From Fibrobacter succinogenes (GTDB taxonomy: Bacteria > Fibrobacterota > Fibrobacteria > Fibrobacterales > Fibrobacteraceae), in NCBI GenBank assembly GCA_902800345.1, contig CADCDO010000048.1, positions 1-32,528 on the forward strand: a stretch of 32,528 nt of DNA, given 5' to 3'. The notes under the pieces are model-generated. The model saw only the letters and a list, made by a program, of their open reading frames with translations. It did not search any database and was not told the DNA's origin. Both the position numbers and the translations under genes were made by a program. Shown here piece by piece: positions 8,124 to 16,943 of the stretch (positions within the stretch are counted from its first letter, which is position 1; every line of letters starts with the position of its first letter).

Positions 8124-10430
8124 CTATTTCATGAAACGCTTAGTGATAGTCCCGCGCTCCAGCCGCACAACGACGAAATAATATCCTAACGGAATACCCG
8201 CAATGGAAAGCGTCAGGGAATTTGACAAAGCGTTTCCCTGTCGCTGCAAATGTACTCGGCCGTTGACGTCCACGATAGCGACGCTGCGCGTTCCCTGCGG
8301 AAGTTGCAGATGAAGGATGTCACCCGTTTTTTGCATGCGGAATACAGAAGATGAGCCGACCTTGGCCAAGGATACTGGCCCATCAGGAGGAGGAATGGAA
8401 TCGTCCGCGATAGCGTACCACTTGGCGTTTTCGATGCTCGCGGTTGCATCGGTCGGAGGCGTCGTGAGGTTCGCACCGTAATTCGCGTTATTGAGCATGC
8501 CATCATCGACCATACCGTAGAACACGCCCTTCGTAAGTTCCTTCGTAAAGTTGTTCTCGAGGTCGCCGCGAAGCTGTGCCGTGCCGCTCAGTTTCTTGCC
8601 GTTTACTGCCCACATCACGCCGTAAACTTGAGCGTTGTCGGTCACAGTCGAATTCACGATAATCGAGATTGCACCGACTTTAGCTTTTCCGCTAATGGTC
8701 CCGCTCACAAGCCAGGCATCTTCTTCGAGCACGGCGTCATCGCTGATGGTTCCCGCAGACACAAGCGCCCGCCCGCGCACCACGGCGTTCCCGCTGATGG
8801 TGCCGCCGTTTACAACGGCGAAATCTTCGATGCGGGCGTTGCCCGAAACCGTCCCGCCGTTCACGACAGCATTGGGCCCTACGTAAGCCGTCGCCGCCAC
8901 TTTCGCCTTGCTGCTCACGAGCCCGCCACCGTTGCTGTGAGCCGTGTAGCCGTTTGTATTCGACGGTTTCCAGAAATCCCTGTTGTAACCTTCAGGAACG
9001 CCGTTTTCAACTTCGATCATGTACGGATAGCGGTAGATGCTGTAGTAGAACTGATCCCACAAAATGGTCTGCATTTCAGTCGGCGTCGCCGTCACGACTA
9101 GCCACAAAGCCTTATCGCCATCCTTAGTCTCGATGTCAAGATTAAATCCCTTGCCATGCTTCATTTCACTGTATCGCGGCGTGCCGTCAGCACCTTCCGC
9201 CACAAGTCCGACCGTCCAGCCCGACGCCGGATTCGGCAGTTTATCCGGAGCGTAATTGCACCACTTGTAGTTCTTGCCCTTGTAGTAGTCCGTATTGTCG
9301 CCAAAACAAGCGTAGCCGTTGACAGTCGGCTTGTCCTGTACGATGCCACGGAACTTGACCGTCACCTTCCCCGCTTTTTCGGGATAAATGCGAACGATAT
9401 TGTAACCCCAGCGCTGTGGCGCCCAGTAACTCGGCGAGATAAAGCGGTCCGCGCAAGTTTCGCCATCCGCACAAACCATTTTATTCAACATCGTCACGCG
9501 CGGATGCCTGCGGTAATTGTCGCCCCGGCTAGCGTCGCGACGTGTCGAAAATTCGTAATTCCCCCACGACTTCTTGTACAGAGCCTTTTTTGCCGGTGCA
9601 TATTCGAACGTCGCGTTCTTCATCGCCAGTTTTCCAAACTGCTGGTTCAAGCTGTCGAGAGACCAGCCGTACACCATCATCATCGCGGTAAAAGGCGTCT
9701 GCTCCATGCGGCCGTCTTCCCCGTCGCGGATGGATTCCATCCAGATCCGGTTCACTTCGTGCGCGCCCTTGTAGCCACCACCAAATTCTTCTTTCAAATG
9801 CTCCAGGAACTGCCAGTTGCAATAGCGGTCTCGCGTGGAACCGTAATAAAGGAACGGGTAGTTGATCAAGTATTCCGCGCAATGTGCATCGTTCGGATTG
9901 TACTGGTGCGCCATCCAGTTCGCATGGCTTTCGGCAAACCATCCCGCATGGCTGTTGTTGCCCATCCAGCCTGCGACTCCCTGCAATCCGTGTGCGAACT
10001 CATGTGACGTTCCCCAATAATCCTTCAAGGAGCCTACGCCAATCCACATACCAGGGCCATATTCCCCGTTCAAGTCCTTCACGTAGTCCTGGCCGCCATA
10101 AAGTGCCGCCATCACGGAATTGTCGAACACATAAATATTGCTTTTGAGTTTTTTGTCTGGACTCTTCGGGAACGGCAGCATCCAGCCGAGCGAATCGATA
10201 TAAAACGAATAGACCTTCTCGAGCGACTGCAGCACGCCCTCCGCATCCGAAGTCGGAATAGAAACATTATTCGTAGCGCCGTCATCCGTTTTTGGCTTTT
10301 TGCAAACTTCAAAATGTTCCGATGAACGAATCAGCGTAAAGCCGTTGCTTTCGCACTGCGGAACCCAATTGACGGCCGCCATCGAAAATACCGCAGAGAC
10401 ACCAATTATCTGCGGAATCAATTTTTTCAT
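8124..10430 (-). CDS. Secreted HExxH metalloprotease-like protein with beta-helix (paralog B)
   Basis: The start at 10430 follows GGGTGGTAAT and opens a signal peptide (MKKLIPQIIGVSAVFSMAAV). An upstream ATG at 10460 was rejected for lack of a signal and a ribosome-binding site. The 768-aa product is collinear with its neighbour: SHEFAHGLQ (HExxH) near residue 141, FAESHANWMAHQY after it, a second beta-rich region, and a left-handed beta-helix at about 508-607. The last 80 residues are unrelated in detail to paralog A but have the same beta style (SVAIVDVNGRVHLQ, IPLGYYFVVVRLE), as in sorting domains. Paralog B carries its own promoter and terminator, so the two genes are probably separate transcripts. 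Function as a peptidase is inferred from the HExxH motif only. Confidence 0.75.
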   Translation of the reverse strand: MKKLIPQIIGVSAVFSMAAVNWVPQCESNGFTLIRSSEHFEVCKKPKTDDGATNNVSIPTSDAEGVLQSLEKVYSFYIDSLGWMLPFPKSPDKKLKSNIYVFDNSVMAALYGGQDYVKDLNGEYGPGMWIGVGSLKDYWGTSHEFAHGLQGVAGWMGNNSHAGWFAESHANWMAHQYNPNDAHCAEYLINYPFLYYGSTRDRYCNWQFLEHLKEEFGGGYKGAHEVNRIWMESIRDGEDGRMEQTPFTAMMMVYGWSLDSLNQQFGKLAMKNATFEYAPAKKALYKKSWGNYEFSTRRDASRGDNYRRHPRVTMLNKMVCADGETCADRFISPSYWAPQRWGYNIVRIYPEKAGKVTVKFRGIVQDKPTVNGYACFGDNTDYYKGKNYKWCNYAPDKLPNPASGWTVGLVAEGADGTPRYSEMKHGKGFNLDIETKDGDKALWLVVTATPTEMQTILWDQFYYSIYRYPYMIEVENGVPEGYNRDFWKPSNTNGYTAHSNGGGLVSSKAKVAATAYVGPNAVVNGGTVSGNARIEDFAVVNGGTISGNAVVRGRALVSAGTISDDAVLEEDAWLVSGTISGKAKVGAISIIVNSTVTDNAQVYGVMWAVNGKKLSGTAQLRGDLENNFTKELTKGVFYGMVDDGMLNNANYGANLTTPPTDATASIENAKWYAIADDSIPPPDGPVSLAKVGSSSVFRMQKTGDILHLQLPQGTRSVAIVDVNGRVHLQRQGNALSNSLTLSIAGIPLGYYFVVVRLERGTITKRFMK

Positions 10431-10473
10431 ATTACCACCCATTCTACAACTCTGGAACATCCCAGGTATCTCT

Positions 10474-10503
10474 AATATATATTCAGAGATGGCAAATGTG
10501 CAA
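10474..10503 (-). promoter_or_regulatory. Probable promoter of paralog B
   Basis: On the minus strand TTGCAC (10498-10503) precedes TATATA/TATATT (10474-10481) with a spacer of 16 to 18 bp. The -10 region is embedded in the inverted repeat ATCTCT/AGAGAT. Confidence 0.5.
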
Positions 10504-10513
10504 ATCGGGTAGT

Positions 10514-11455
10514 CTACCTTCTTCCCAAGTTTTTGAAATCGGGAGCGATGACGGTGCAGTTCGTGTCTTTAGGCGCAGCGCGGTACAAGACCAAGTCAAC
10601 GCTAAAGAACCCCTTGGTCGACGCAGAGACAGTCCAACGACTGCCGGCAGGACAATCCTTGATATCCCTGTTCAATGTTGCCGTAAAGCGGCTCCCCGTC
10701 ACGCGATATGTAAAATAGTCCGTCGTTAAGGAATCCGGCATCTTGAGCGATTTCGGCCCGCCTACGACACTGTTTTTGGCAAAATAGGACTTTTGAGCAT
10801 TGATGTAGAACATCGCCTGTTCCGTAAGGTCGTCGGTCACCGCCTGAGTCCCTCTGAAAACGCTACCCGTCGAACAACCGCGCACACCAAACACAAGAAC
10901 AAGGACAAACAAAAGCGAGCATCCCACAAAGATCCAGTACTTGAGCTCAACTTTTTTTAAAGTCTTGATCAACTTTTTACAGAATGCCGCAACTTTACGG
11001 CGGGCATTCTTGAACTTTTTAGAGACCTTCATCCCCTCGCCCGGCATGCTGCCAGAAAACGACACGGCCGTGGGCAAAATTCCGTCCTGCCACTTGAGAA
11101 GTTTCATCGCCACAAGCACACGGCAGAACTGCTTCGGGAAAGCAAGTCCAAAAGCAGCCACAATAAAAAGAACAATACTTACGATGAACAACGCAAGCAA
11201 TATGTTGTCCGCAGTCGGCAACAAATGTTTGACATGTTGCAGAGTCTCAAAAAGCTTCTTGTCGTCCGAAAAATTTTCTGCAGCGAAACGACCCGTAAAC
11301 GAATTCGTATAACGGGCAAGCCCCATCTGCACCCCGCTTTTCGCCATGATGCATACTTTCGTAAGTCCTCGCTCGACCGCAAAGACAAACATTCCAAGAA
11401 TGGCAATCAGCGATGCGATTAAGCGCGTTGTGCGTACAGCGGTGAGACTCTTCAT
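10514..11455 (-). CDS. Three-pass membrane protein with pilin-like C-terminal domain
   Basis: The ATG at 11455 follows AAGGAGAAAAACAA. The 313-aa protein has hydrophobic segments at about residues 12-28, 85-107 and 175-197, with a long basic loop (many Lys/Arg) between the second and third. After the third segment comes CSTGS and a domain of about 110 residues (AMFYINAQKSYFAKNS, DYFTYRVTGSRFTATLN) that resembles the globular part of type IV pilin-like proteins, where A-Q-x-x-Y/F-F is common. No prepilin cleavage site is at the N-terminus, so it is not a standard pilin. I do not recognise the whole family. It ends 11 bp before the promoter of paralog B, so it is probably transcribed alone. Confidence 0.65.
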   Translation of the reverse strand: MKSLTAVRTTRLIASLIAILGMFVFAVERGLTKVCIMAKSGVQMGLARYTNSFTGRFAAENFSDDKKLFETLQHVKHLLPTADNILLALFIVSIVLFIVAAFGLAFPKQFCRVLVAMKLLKWQDGILPTAVSFSGSMPGEGMKVSKKFKNARRKVAAFCKKLIKTLKKVELKYWIFVGCSLLFVLVLVFGVRGCSTGSVFRGTQAVTDDLTEQAMFYINAQKSYFAKNSVVGGPKSLKMPDSLTTDYFTYRVTGSRFTATLNRDIKDCPAGSRWTVSASTKGFFSVDLVLYRAAPKDTNCTVIAPDFKNLGRR

Positions 11456-11492
11456 TTGTTTTTCTCCTTGTATTAGGTCGCTCGCAAGCTCG

Positions 11493-11616
11493 CTATGGGG
11501 TATGGGCTATGGGGTATGGGTAATGTATTAAAAGAAAAGCCCGAAGCGAAGCGTGCTCAAAGGCACAACGTGCCGACCTCATACCTCAAAGCATCCCTTC
11601 GATAAAACTCAGGGTA
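11493..11616. repeat. Mosaic intergenic repeat
   Basis: ATGGGGTATGGG-type words repeat at 11493-11524. Then comes a unit with GCGAAGCGTGCTCAAAG (11546-11562), a hairpin GGCAC/GTGCC, and CGACCTCAT (11574-11582). It ends in the CTTCGATAAAACTCAGGGTA fragment (11597-11616). The middle unit recurs inside the trpB reading frame at 28245-28280 and the last at 1322-1341. No gene lies in the gap 11456-11638. Confidence 0.7.
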
Positions 11617-11638
11617 AACTCCGATGCGTACTCATACC

Positions 11639-14600
11639 TCATTTCTTCTCCACCAGTTCTTTCGCCATCTTCTTTGCGGTGACAAAGTCTGCCTTGCCAG
11701 AACCAAGTTTCGGCATCACATCGACGTTGAACGCCGCGGACGGGAGCATCAAAGGCGGCATGCCGCTTGCACGCAGTTCCGAAAGCACGTCCTTCGGATC
11801 CTTTTCACCTTGGTACAAAAGAACAATCTTTTCGCCCTTCGTGGCATCAGGAATTGCAGTCACCACGTAATCGCAGCCCTGCAACACCGGCGTATCCTGG
11901 ATTTTCTTTTCGACAGCACCAAGGCTAATCATTTCGCCACCGAGCTTTGCAAAGCGGCTGTAGCGATCGACAATCGTAAGGAAACCGTCTTCGTCGAGAT
12001 AGCCCTTGTCGCCCGTGCGGTAATAACGGACGCCGTCCTTCTGTACAATCACACTCTTCGTGCGGTCTTCATCCTTGAGGTAGCCCCTCATCACCTGGCA
12101 TCCGCCAATGAGAATCATGCCCGCTTCGCCCGTCGGCAAAGGTTCGTTTGTCTCCGGATCGACAATCAGGAACTGCGTTCCCGGAAGCGCAGGACCCACC
12201 GTTCCCGGCTTGTTGTTCACCTGCAAAGTCGTGTAGTCATCGAACAACGTATTTTCGGTATTGACTGATGCCACCGGAGCGGTTTCCGTGCAGCCGTAAC
12301 CTTCGTAAATTTCCTTGCCGAACTTGAGGCGGAAGGCCGTCGCCAGTTCCGGGCGGAGAGCTTCGGCACCGGCAATGATAATACGCACGGATTTGAACAT
12401 CAACGGGTGTACGTAGCGGCTCACCGTGAACGCACGCAGGAACGTCGGGGTCGCCACCATGATTGTCACCTTGAATTCCGCGCAAACGCGAGACATCGTC
12501 TTAACGTCCGTCGGGTCGGCCACGGCCACAATCGGGCAGCCTTCCGTGAGGTTCAAAAGCGTCGTCACCGTAAGGCCAAAACTATGGAACAGCGGAAGTT
12601 CCGAGAGCATCACGTCGCCACGGCTCACATTCAAGATGCAAGCAAGCTGCTGGATGTTGCCCATCATGTTGCGCTGCGTGAGTTCCACGCCCTTCGGCGT
12701 TCCTTCGGAACCGGAGCTGAACACGATTACCGCATTGTCGTCCATGGAACGATGTTTCACAAACAAGAGACGGATAAGCCAACTCGGCATGACCATGCAA
12801 AGCACAAGGAACGCGGCAATTTTCGCCTTCGGGATTTCCTTCATGATATCTTCGGCATAGAGCAAACGCACCTTATCCGATGCCACTTGGGAGTAGTCGT
12901 TTCCACGGCCCTTCAATTTCTGCACAAACTGGCGGCTCGTAATGACGGTCGAGCATTCCGCACGGTCACAGCAGAACTTTACGTTATCGACAGATGACGT
13001 GTAGTTCAAGTTCACGTTCGTCTTGCCAATCACCCAAAGAGCAAGGTTCACAATCACACCGGCAGGACTCGGCGGAAGCATAATGCCCACGTTCTGCTCA
13101 TGCTTGCCAAGCGTCTTCTTGAGGTAGCCACGGAATGCCATCACGGCGCCCATCAGCTTGTAACCGGAGAAATGCGCACCGTCCGGGCTATAAATGGCAG
13201 GCCCGTTCTTCACGTACTTCTTGTAAGTGCGAATCCAGCTATCGGCAATCGGATGGACAAACGAAACGGCATAGTTCCAGGCATCAATAGAAATGCGGCG
13301 AATAATCGCACGGATTTCGTTAGGAGGCGTATCCGCCGGGAGCGCTTCGCCGAAAGCGACCGTCACGGAACGTTCCGCAGAGGCACCGAACATATTCGAG
13401 GAACTGTAGCTATAGTTACTGCCCCAAAGACCTTGGATGTAGAACGGAATCACCTGGGCATCGGTCCCTTCCACCGCAGACGAATAATCAATCGTAAACG
13501 GTTCCACATGCGGAGACTTGGACACTTCGCCCGACGGGAAAATCACAACGGCCTTGCCCGCAAGGAGCGCTTCATGGATCTTGTCCATCGCAATCTTCGG
13601 ATTGCGGTTATCGATACGGATCATGCCGAGGCGCTTGAGCACGGCGCGCAAGTACCACTTGTCAAAATGGTCCTTGTTGCTTGCGATACACAGCGGACGC
13701 GGGGCAGCCATCTGCACCATCGCCCAGTCGATAAAGCTGTGGTGGTTACCGACGAGAAGAATCGGGCCTTCGTTCGGGATGTTCTGCACGTTCAAGACGC
13801 GAATCCTGTAACGGCTAAACACAAAGCGCAACAGCGTGCGCAACAAAGCTTGCGGCAAGTTGTAAATGGACCAAATGAACACGCCCACGGAAATAACGGC
13901 AAGGCCGATAAAGTAGAATTGCGGGCGGATATCCGTGTAGCGGACCATCGTAGAGAACACGAACAGGAACACGAGAAGCACGAGGGCCTGGATCATGTTC
14001 GCAAACGCAAGGACGGAACCGGAGTTGTTCGGGCGCGTATTATACTGCAACAGCGCATTCACCGGCACAAGGATGAGACCGCCAAAAAAACCGGTCAAGG
14101 AATAGAGCACTACGAGAGCGACCGGATGGACCAGGAACGGCACCAGGAACATGCAAATCGAGGCGCCAAACATGCCGAGCGGAACAAAGCCCGATTCAAT
14201 AAAGTCCTTGGAAAAATGGGCAGCGACAATCGTTCCGATCATGAGACCCACGATGGCAAAGGACATGTAGTCCTGCATCATGTTGACCGTAGAAGAACCC
14301 GAAACATCCTGATAGACAAGCACAAAAACCTGCGCCAAGGCCCAGAACATCGAAAGGGCGATGATGGATGCACGGAGCGTAGGCACGCGGAAGCCAAGAC
14401 TCAAGTGACGGCGCACCTTGTTGATGCTCGTTCTCTGGTCTTCGTACTTTACGCGCGGAATAAGGAAGTTGGCGACCGTACCGAGCACGCTCACCGCCGT
14501 GAGGACCCACGGGATCACGACCGACTTCGACGTAATGCGGCGCACCGCCTCGTAAGAGACCAGCTGGTCGAGATTGATAAGATTCACGCCGACAATGGCA

Positions 14601-15064
14601 AACCACGAAGCCGCGATAATGCCGCAAAGGCCAAAAATCTGGAGGAACGCATTGGCGTAGCTCAAATTCCGGACGCCGAACATTTCCTTGATAATGGCGT
14701 ACTTCGCGGCACTGTGTATTGCAAAGCCGCAGCTAAGCCCTATCGAAAGCCAGAAAGCGACACGCGGGCAATCGACGGTCACCAGGACCGATTGCGCAAT
14801 GACGAATAGCGTCATTATCAAGGACGACCACGCCATCACTTTGTTCTTCGAGAACTTGTTGGTGAAGAACCCGGCAAAGAACACCATTAGAATATATGGT
14901 GCGATGAAGAATATTTGCAGCATGAAGCTCTGCCAGATTTGCCCACTCCGAGCAAAAAACGAACCTGACAAAATCTTCTGGGCATAAATAAAGACGCCCG
15001 CCTGAACGAAAACCGTCGCTAGAATAGACAGGAAGAATCTTGTAGCACCTTTAACTTTCCACAT
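11639..15064 (-). CDS. aas: LplT-PlsC-acyl-ACP synthetase fusion (lysophospholipid transport, reacylation and fatty acid activation)
   Basis: An 1141-aa fusion of three activities. Residues about 8-400 form an MFS transporter of the LplT type (multiple membrane helices) that would flip lysophospholipid inward. At about residue 440, GNHHSFIDW is the H-x4-D motif of a PlsC acyltransferase. From about 650 comes an AMP-forming ligase with VIVFSSGSEGTPKG near residue 783, GYGCTETAP, and RTGDKGYLDEDG. Together these would take up, reacylate and supply fatty acid for membrane phospholipid repair. The ATG at 15064 follows AAAAGGGCTTTGTTC. A GTG at 15118 overlapping the upstream stop is a weaker alternative. 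It lies 50 bp downstream of the aminopeptidase gene on the same strand and is probably cotranscribed with it. Confidence 0.88.
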   Translation of the reverse strand: MWKVKGATRFFLSILATVFVQAGVFIYAQKILSGSFFARSGQIWQSFMLQIFFIAPYILMVFFAGFFTNKFSKNKVMAWSSLIMTLFVIAQSVLVTVDCPRVAFWLSIGLSCGFAIHSAAKYAIIKEMFGVRNLSYANAFLQIFGLCGIIAASWFAIVGVNLINLDQLVSYEAVRRITSKSVVIPWVLTAVSVLGTVANFLIPRVKYEDQRTSINKVRRHLSLGFRVPTLRASIIALSMFWALAQVFVLVYQDVSGSSTVNMMQDYMSFAIVGLMIGTIVAAHFSKDFIESGFVPLGMFGASICMFLVPFLVHPVALVVLYSLTGFFGGLILVPVNALLQYNTRPNNSGSVLAFANMIQALVLLVFLFVFSTMVRYTDIRPQFYFIGLAVISVGVFIWSIYNLPQALLRTLLRFVFSRYRIRVLNVQNIPNEGPILLVGNHHSFIDWAMVQMAAPRPLCIASNKDHFDKWYLRAVLKRLGMIRIDNRNPKIAMDKIHEALLAGKAVVIFPSGEVSKSPHVEPFTIDYSSAVEGTDAQVIPFYIQGLWGSNYSYSSSNMFGASAERSVTVAFGEALPADTPPNEIRAIIRRISIDAWNYAVSFVHPIADSWIRTYKKYVKNGPAIYSPDGAHFSGYKLMGAVMAFRGYLKKTLGKHEQNVGIMLPPSPAGVIVNLALWVIGKTNVNLNYTSSVDNVKFCCDRAECSTVITSRQFVQKLKGRGNDYSQVASDKVRLLYAEDIMKEIPKAKIAAFLVLCMVMPSWLIRLLFVKHRSMDDNAVIVFSSGSEGTPKGVELTQRNMMGNIQQLACILNVSRGDVMLSELPLFHSFGLTVTTLLNLTEGCPIVAVADPTDVKTMSRVCAEFKVTIMVATPTFLRAFTVSRYVHPLMFKSVRIIIAGAEALRPELATAFRLKFGKEIYEGYGCTETAPVASVNTENTLFDDYTTLQVNNKPGTVGPALPGTQFLIVDPETNEPLPTGEAGMILIGGCQVMRGYLKDEDRTKSVIVQKDGVRYYRTGDKGYLDEDGFLTIVDRYSRFAKLGGEMISLGAVEKKIQDTPVLQGCDYVVTAIPDATKGEKIVLLYQGEKDPKDVLSELRASGMPPLMLPSAAFNVDVMPKLGSGKADFVTAKKMAKELVEKK

Positions 15065-15114
15065 GAACAAAGCCCTTTTGGACAATGAATTGTTTAATGG
15101 GAAAAATAGAAAAA

Positions 15115-16491
15115 TCACCTCATCAAAGCTTCGATTTCATCGACTTCCCGAGGAATATTTCTCGATATATTTTCAAAACCATTTTTTGTAATAATTAAAT
15201 CATCTTCTATACGGATTCCGATATTCTCACGGTAACGTTTGCCGTCAATTGTCGCACTAAAATTTCCGTACAATCCCGGCTCACAAGAAATAAGCATTCC
15301 CGGTTTCAAGACCACATCCAAGGAACGGGAACCCGGGTCACCTTCATGGATATGTTCCCCGATAAAATGACTCACGCCATGCGGACGTTTTTCGTACAAT
15401 AGTTTATACGAACCCTTAGCTCCTTTCACCAGACGGCGTTCCAGTTCCATCACGATAAACTCCCAGCAAATCATGCCGATTTCCTTGAGCGAAACACCCG
15501 GACGCACCACGCGCTGATAGACTTTTGCAGATTCCAGCACGATTTCGTACAACATTTTTTGAAGAGGGTCAAACTTGCCGTTGACGGGGATGGTTCTCGA
15601 TATATCGCTATGGAGCGTCCCGAACCGCACGCCAAAGTCGAACAGGACAAGTTCACCATTGCGTAACGCTTCGTCGTTTTTGACGTAATGCAAGCAGCAG
15701 GCGTTTTTTCCGCCGGCAGCAATCGTCGGGAACGCAAGGTCCCCGTCGCCACGGCGTTGCATCTCGTAGTTCAAGAACAACGCCGCATCGCGTTCGGTCT
15801 TCATGTTCTTCATCGCCGGGAGCAGCGCACGGAAAGCCTCGTCCGTAATCTGCTGCGCCACTCGGGCATCGACTATACGTTCCGGTTCCAGCACCAGGCG
15901 ATCTTCAAAATGCAGGTCGGCGCAGCTTTTCACCTTCATCTTGTAACGGCGGAGAACCTTCTTCATGTCGTTCTTGAGTTTTTCGTTGTGGTCCCCCTTG
16001 AACTTTTCATAATAGAAAGCGAAAGCATGATCCACGGCGTTCTTACCGCTCCCGTATTCCACGGCGAGTTTCTCGATAAAATTCCAAAGCGCATCAATCG
16101 GAAGAACATCATCCACGCCCGTCACGCGAGCGACTTCGTTTTCACCATCCACATACCCAAGTCGCTTGCCGTTCCAGAACTCCTTGAAAGGGTCCTTTTT
16201 CGGAACAAAAAGCGTCGAGCGGCCCTTCCGCGGGTCCAAGACGAGATAACACCCAGCCTCGTTCACGCCTGTCATATATAAGAATGCCGGATCCTGCACA
16301 AACCGGGTCCATGTTTGAACAAAGGCCTCCTCGCCCCCCGGTTCAACAGGCATCCCGGCAAAAACGCAAAAAGAGCCTAGTTTTTTCATCAACGAAATAC
16401 GTCTTTTCGCATAAATTTTCTTTGAATCGTAACTTTTTGATGACAAAAAAACCTGAGAATAGGCATGAAAATCATTTTTTCGTGATTGCAT
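15115..16491 (-). CDS. pepP: Xaa-Pro aminopeptidase (M24B family)
   Basis: A 458-aa pita-bread metallopeptidase that removes an N-terminal residue preceding proline. The N-terminal creatinase-like domain starts at YAKRRISLMKKLG and contains FLYMTGVNEAGCYLVLDP. The catalytic domain shows the five metal ligands: FDFGVRFGTLHSDISRT (two Asp), HGVSHFIGEHIHEGDPG (His), ISCEPGLY (Glu) and GIRIEDD (Glu). The length is normal for the family. The ATG at 16491 is used; it leaves about 28 extra residues before the usual start of the fold, and the only other upstream choice is TTG at 16497. No internal ATG precedes YAKRR. It is divergent from the lipoprotein-phoH operon and upstream of aas. Confidence 0.9.
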   Translation of the reverse strand: MQSRKNDFHAYSQVFLSSKSYDSKKIYAKRRISLMKKLGSFCVFAGMPVEPGGEEAFVQTWTRFVQDPAFLYMTGVNEAGCYLVLDPRKGRSTLFVPKKDPFKEFWNGKRLGYVDGENEVARVTGVDDVLPIDALWNFIEKLAVEYGSGKNAVDHAFAFYYEKFKGDHNEKLKNDMKKVLRRYKMKVKSCADLHFEDRLVLEPERIVDARVAQQITDEAFRALLPAMKNMKTERDAALFLNYEMQRRGDGDLAFPTIAAGGKNACCLHYVKNDEALRNGELVLFDFGVRFGTLHSDISRTIPVNGKFDPLQKMLYEIVLESAKVYQRVVRPGVSLKEIGMICWEFIVMELERRLVKGAKGSYKLLYEKRPHGVSHFIGEHIHEGDPGSRSLDVVLKPGMLISCEPGLYGNFSATIDGKRYRENIGIRIEDDLIITKNGFENISRNIPREVDEIEALMR

Positions 16492-16509
16492 CGTCAATTT
16501 TTACCTTTT

Positions 16510-16541
16510 TTAACATTTTTTTTGTCACAACTATATATATT
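16510..16541 (+). promoter_or_regulatory. Possible promoter of the lipoprotein-phoH-pgpH operon
   Basis: TTAACA (16510-16515) precedes an alternating TATATATATT run (16532-16541), which offers -10 boxes at spacings of 16 to 20 bp. It is the only candidate in the 83-bp divergent gap. Confidence 0.35.
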
Positions 16542-16574
16542 TTAGCCATCAAAGACTAGAATGGAGCTTAAATA

Positions 16575-16943
16575 ATGTCTCTTAAAAAATGGAAATTAGT
16601 TCTCGCATCCCTCTCCGTAGCACTTTTCACTGCCTGCGCAGGTTCGTCCAACGACTCCGGTAGCAGCGATACCGGCAGCTACACCGGAAGCAACGAAACA
16701 TCCTCTGATAACTCTTCCTCTTACACGGGTTATAGCGAAAACCAGGCCGAAGCCGCCAAGCCGGTCGTACAGCAGAAACCGGCTGCGCCCAAGGAAGTTT
16801 TCGACGAAAAGACTCTGAAGAAGACCCAGGATGAAGCTTCTGCCGCTAACGAAGACAACCACAAGCTCCGCAAGGAAATCTTCGACGCAAGGACCAAGCT
16901 CGGTCTTCCGGTCCAGCAGCCAGCTTCCTCAGATGAAGAGTAA
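16575..16943 (+). CDS. Small lipoprotein
   Basis: A 122-aa protein. The ATG at 16575 follows GGAGCTTAAATA. Residues 1-20 form a lipoprotein signal ending LFTAC, so Cys21 would be lipidated. Residues 23-55 are a Ser/Gly/Thr/Asn/Tyr linker, then an Ala/Pro/Lys section, then about 35 residues of charged helix (EKTLKKTQDEASAANEDNHK) that could form a coiled coil. No family was recognised. It is the first gene of the operon, and its last 11 bp overlap the chosen start of phoH, so translation of the two is probably coupled. Confidence 0.75.
   Translation: MSLKKWKLVLASLSVALFTACAGSSNDSGSSDTGSYTGSNETSSDNSSSYTGYSENQAEAAKPVVQQKPAAPKEVFDEKTLKKTQDEASAANEDNHKLRKEIFDARTKLGLPVQQPASSDEE

Noticed and set aside
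13100..14809. 569-codon plus-strand frame opposite aas
   Set aside because: Same cause. The Arg/His-rich composition is not protein-like, and the opposite strand encodes recognisable MFS and PlsC domains.
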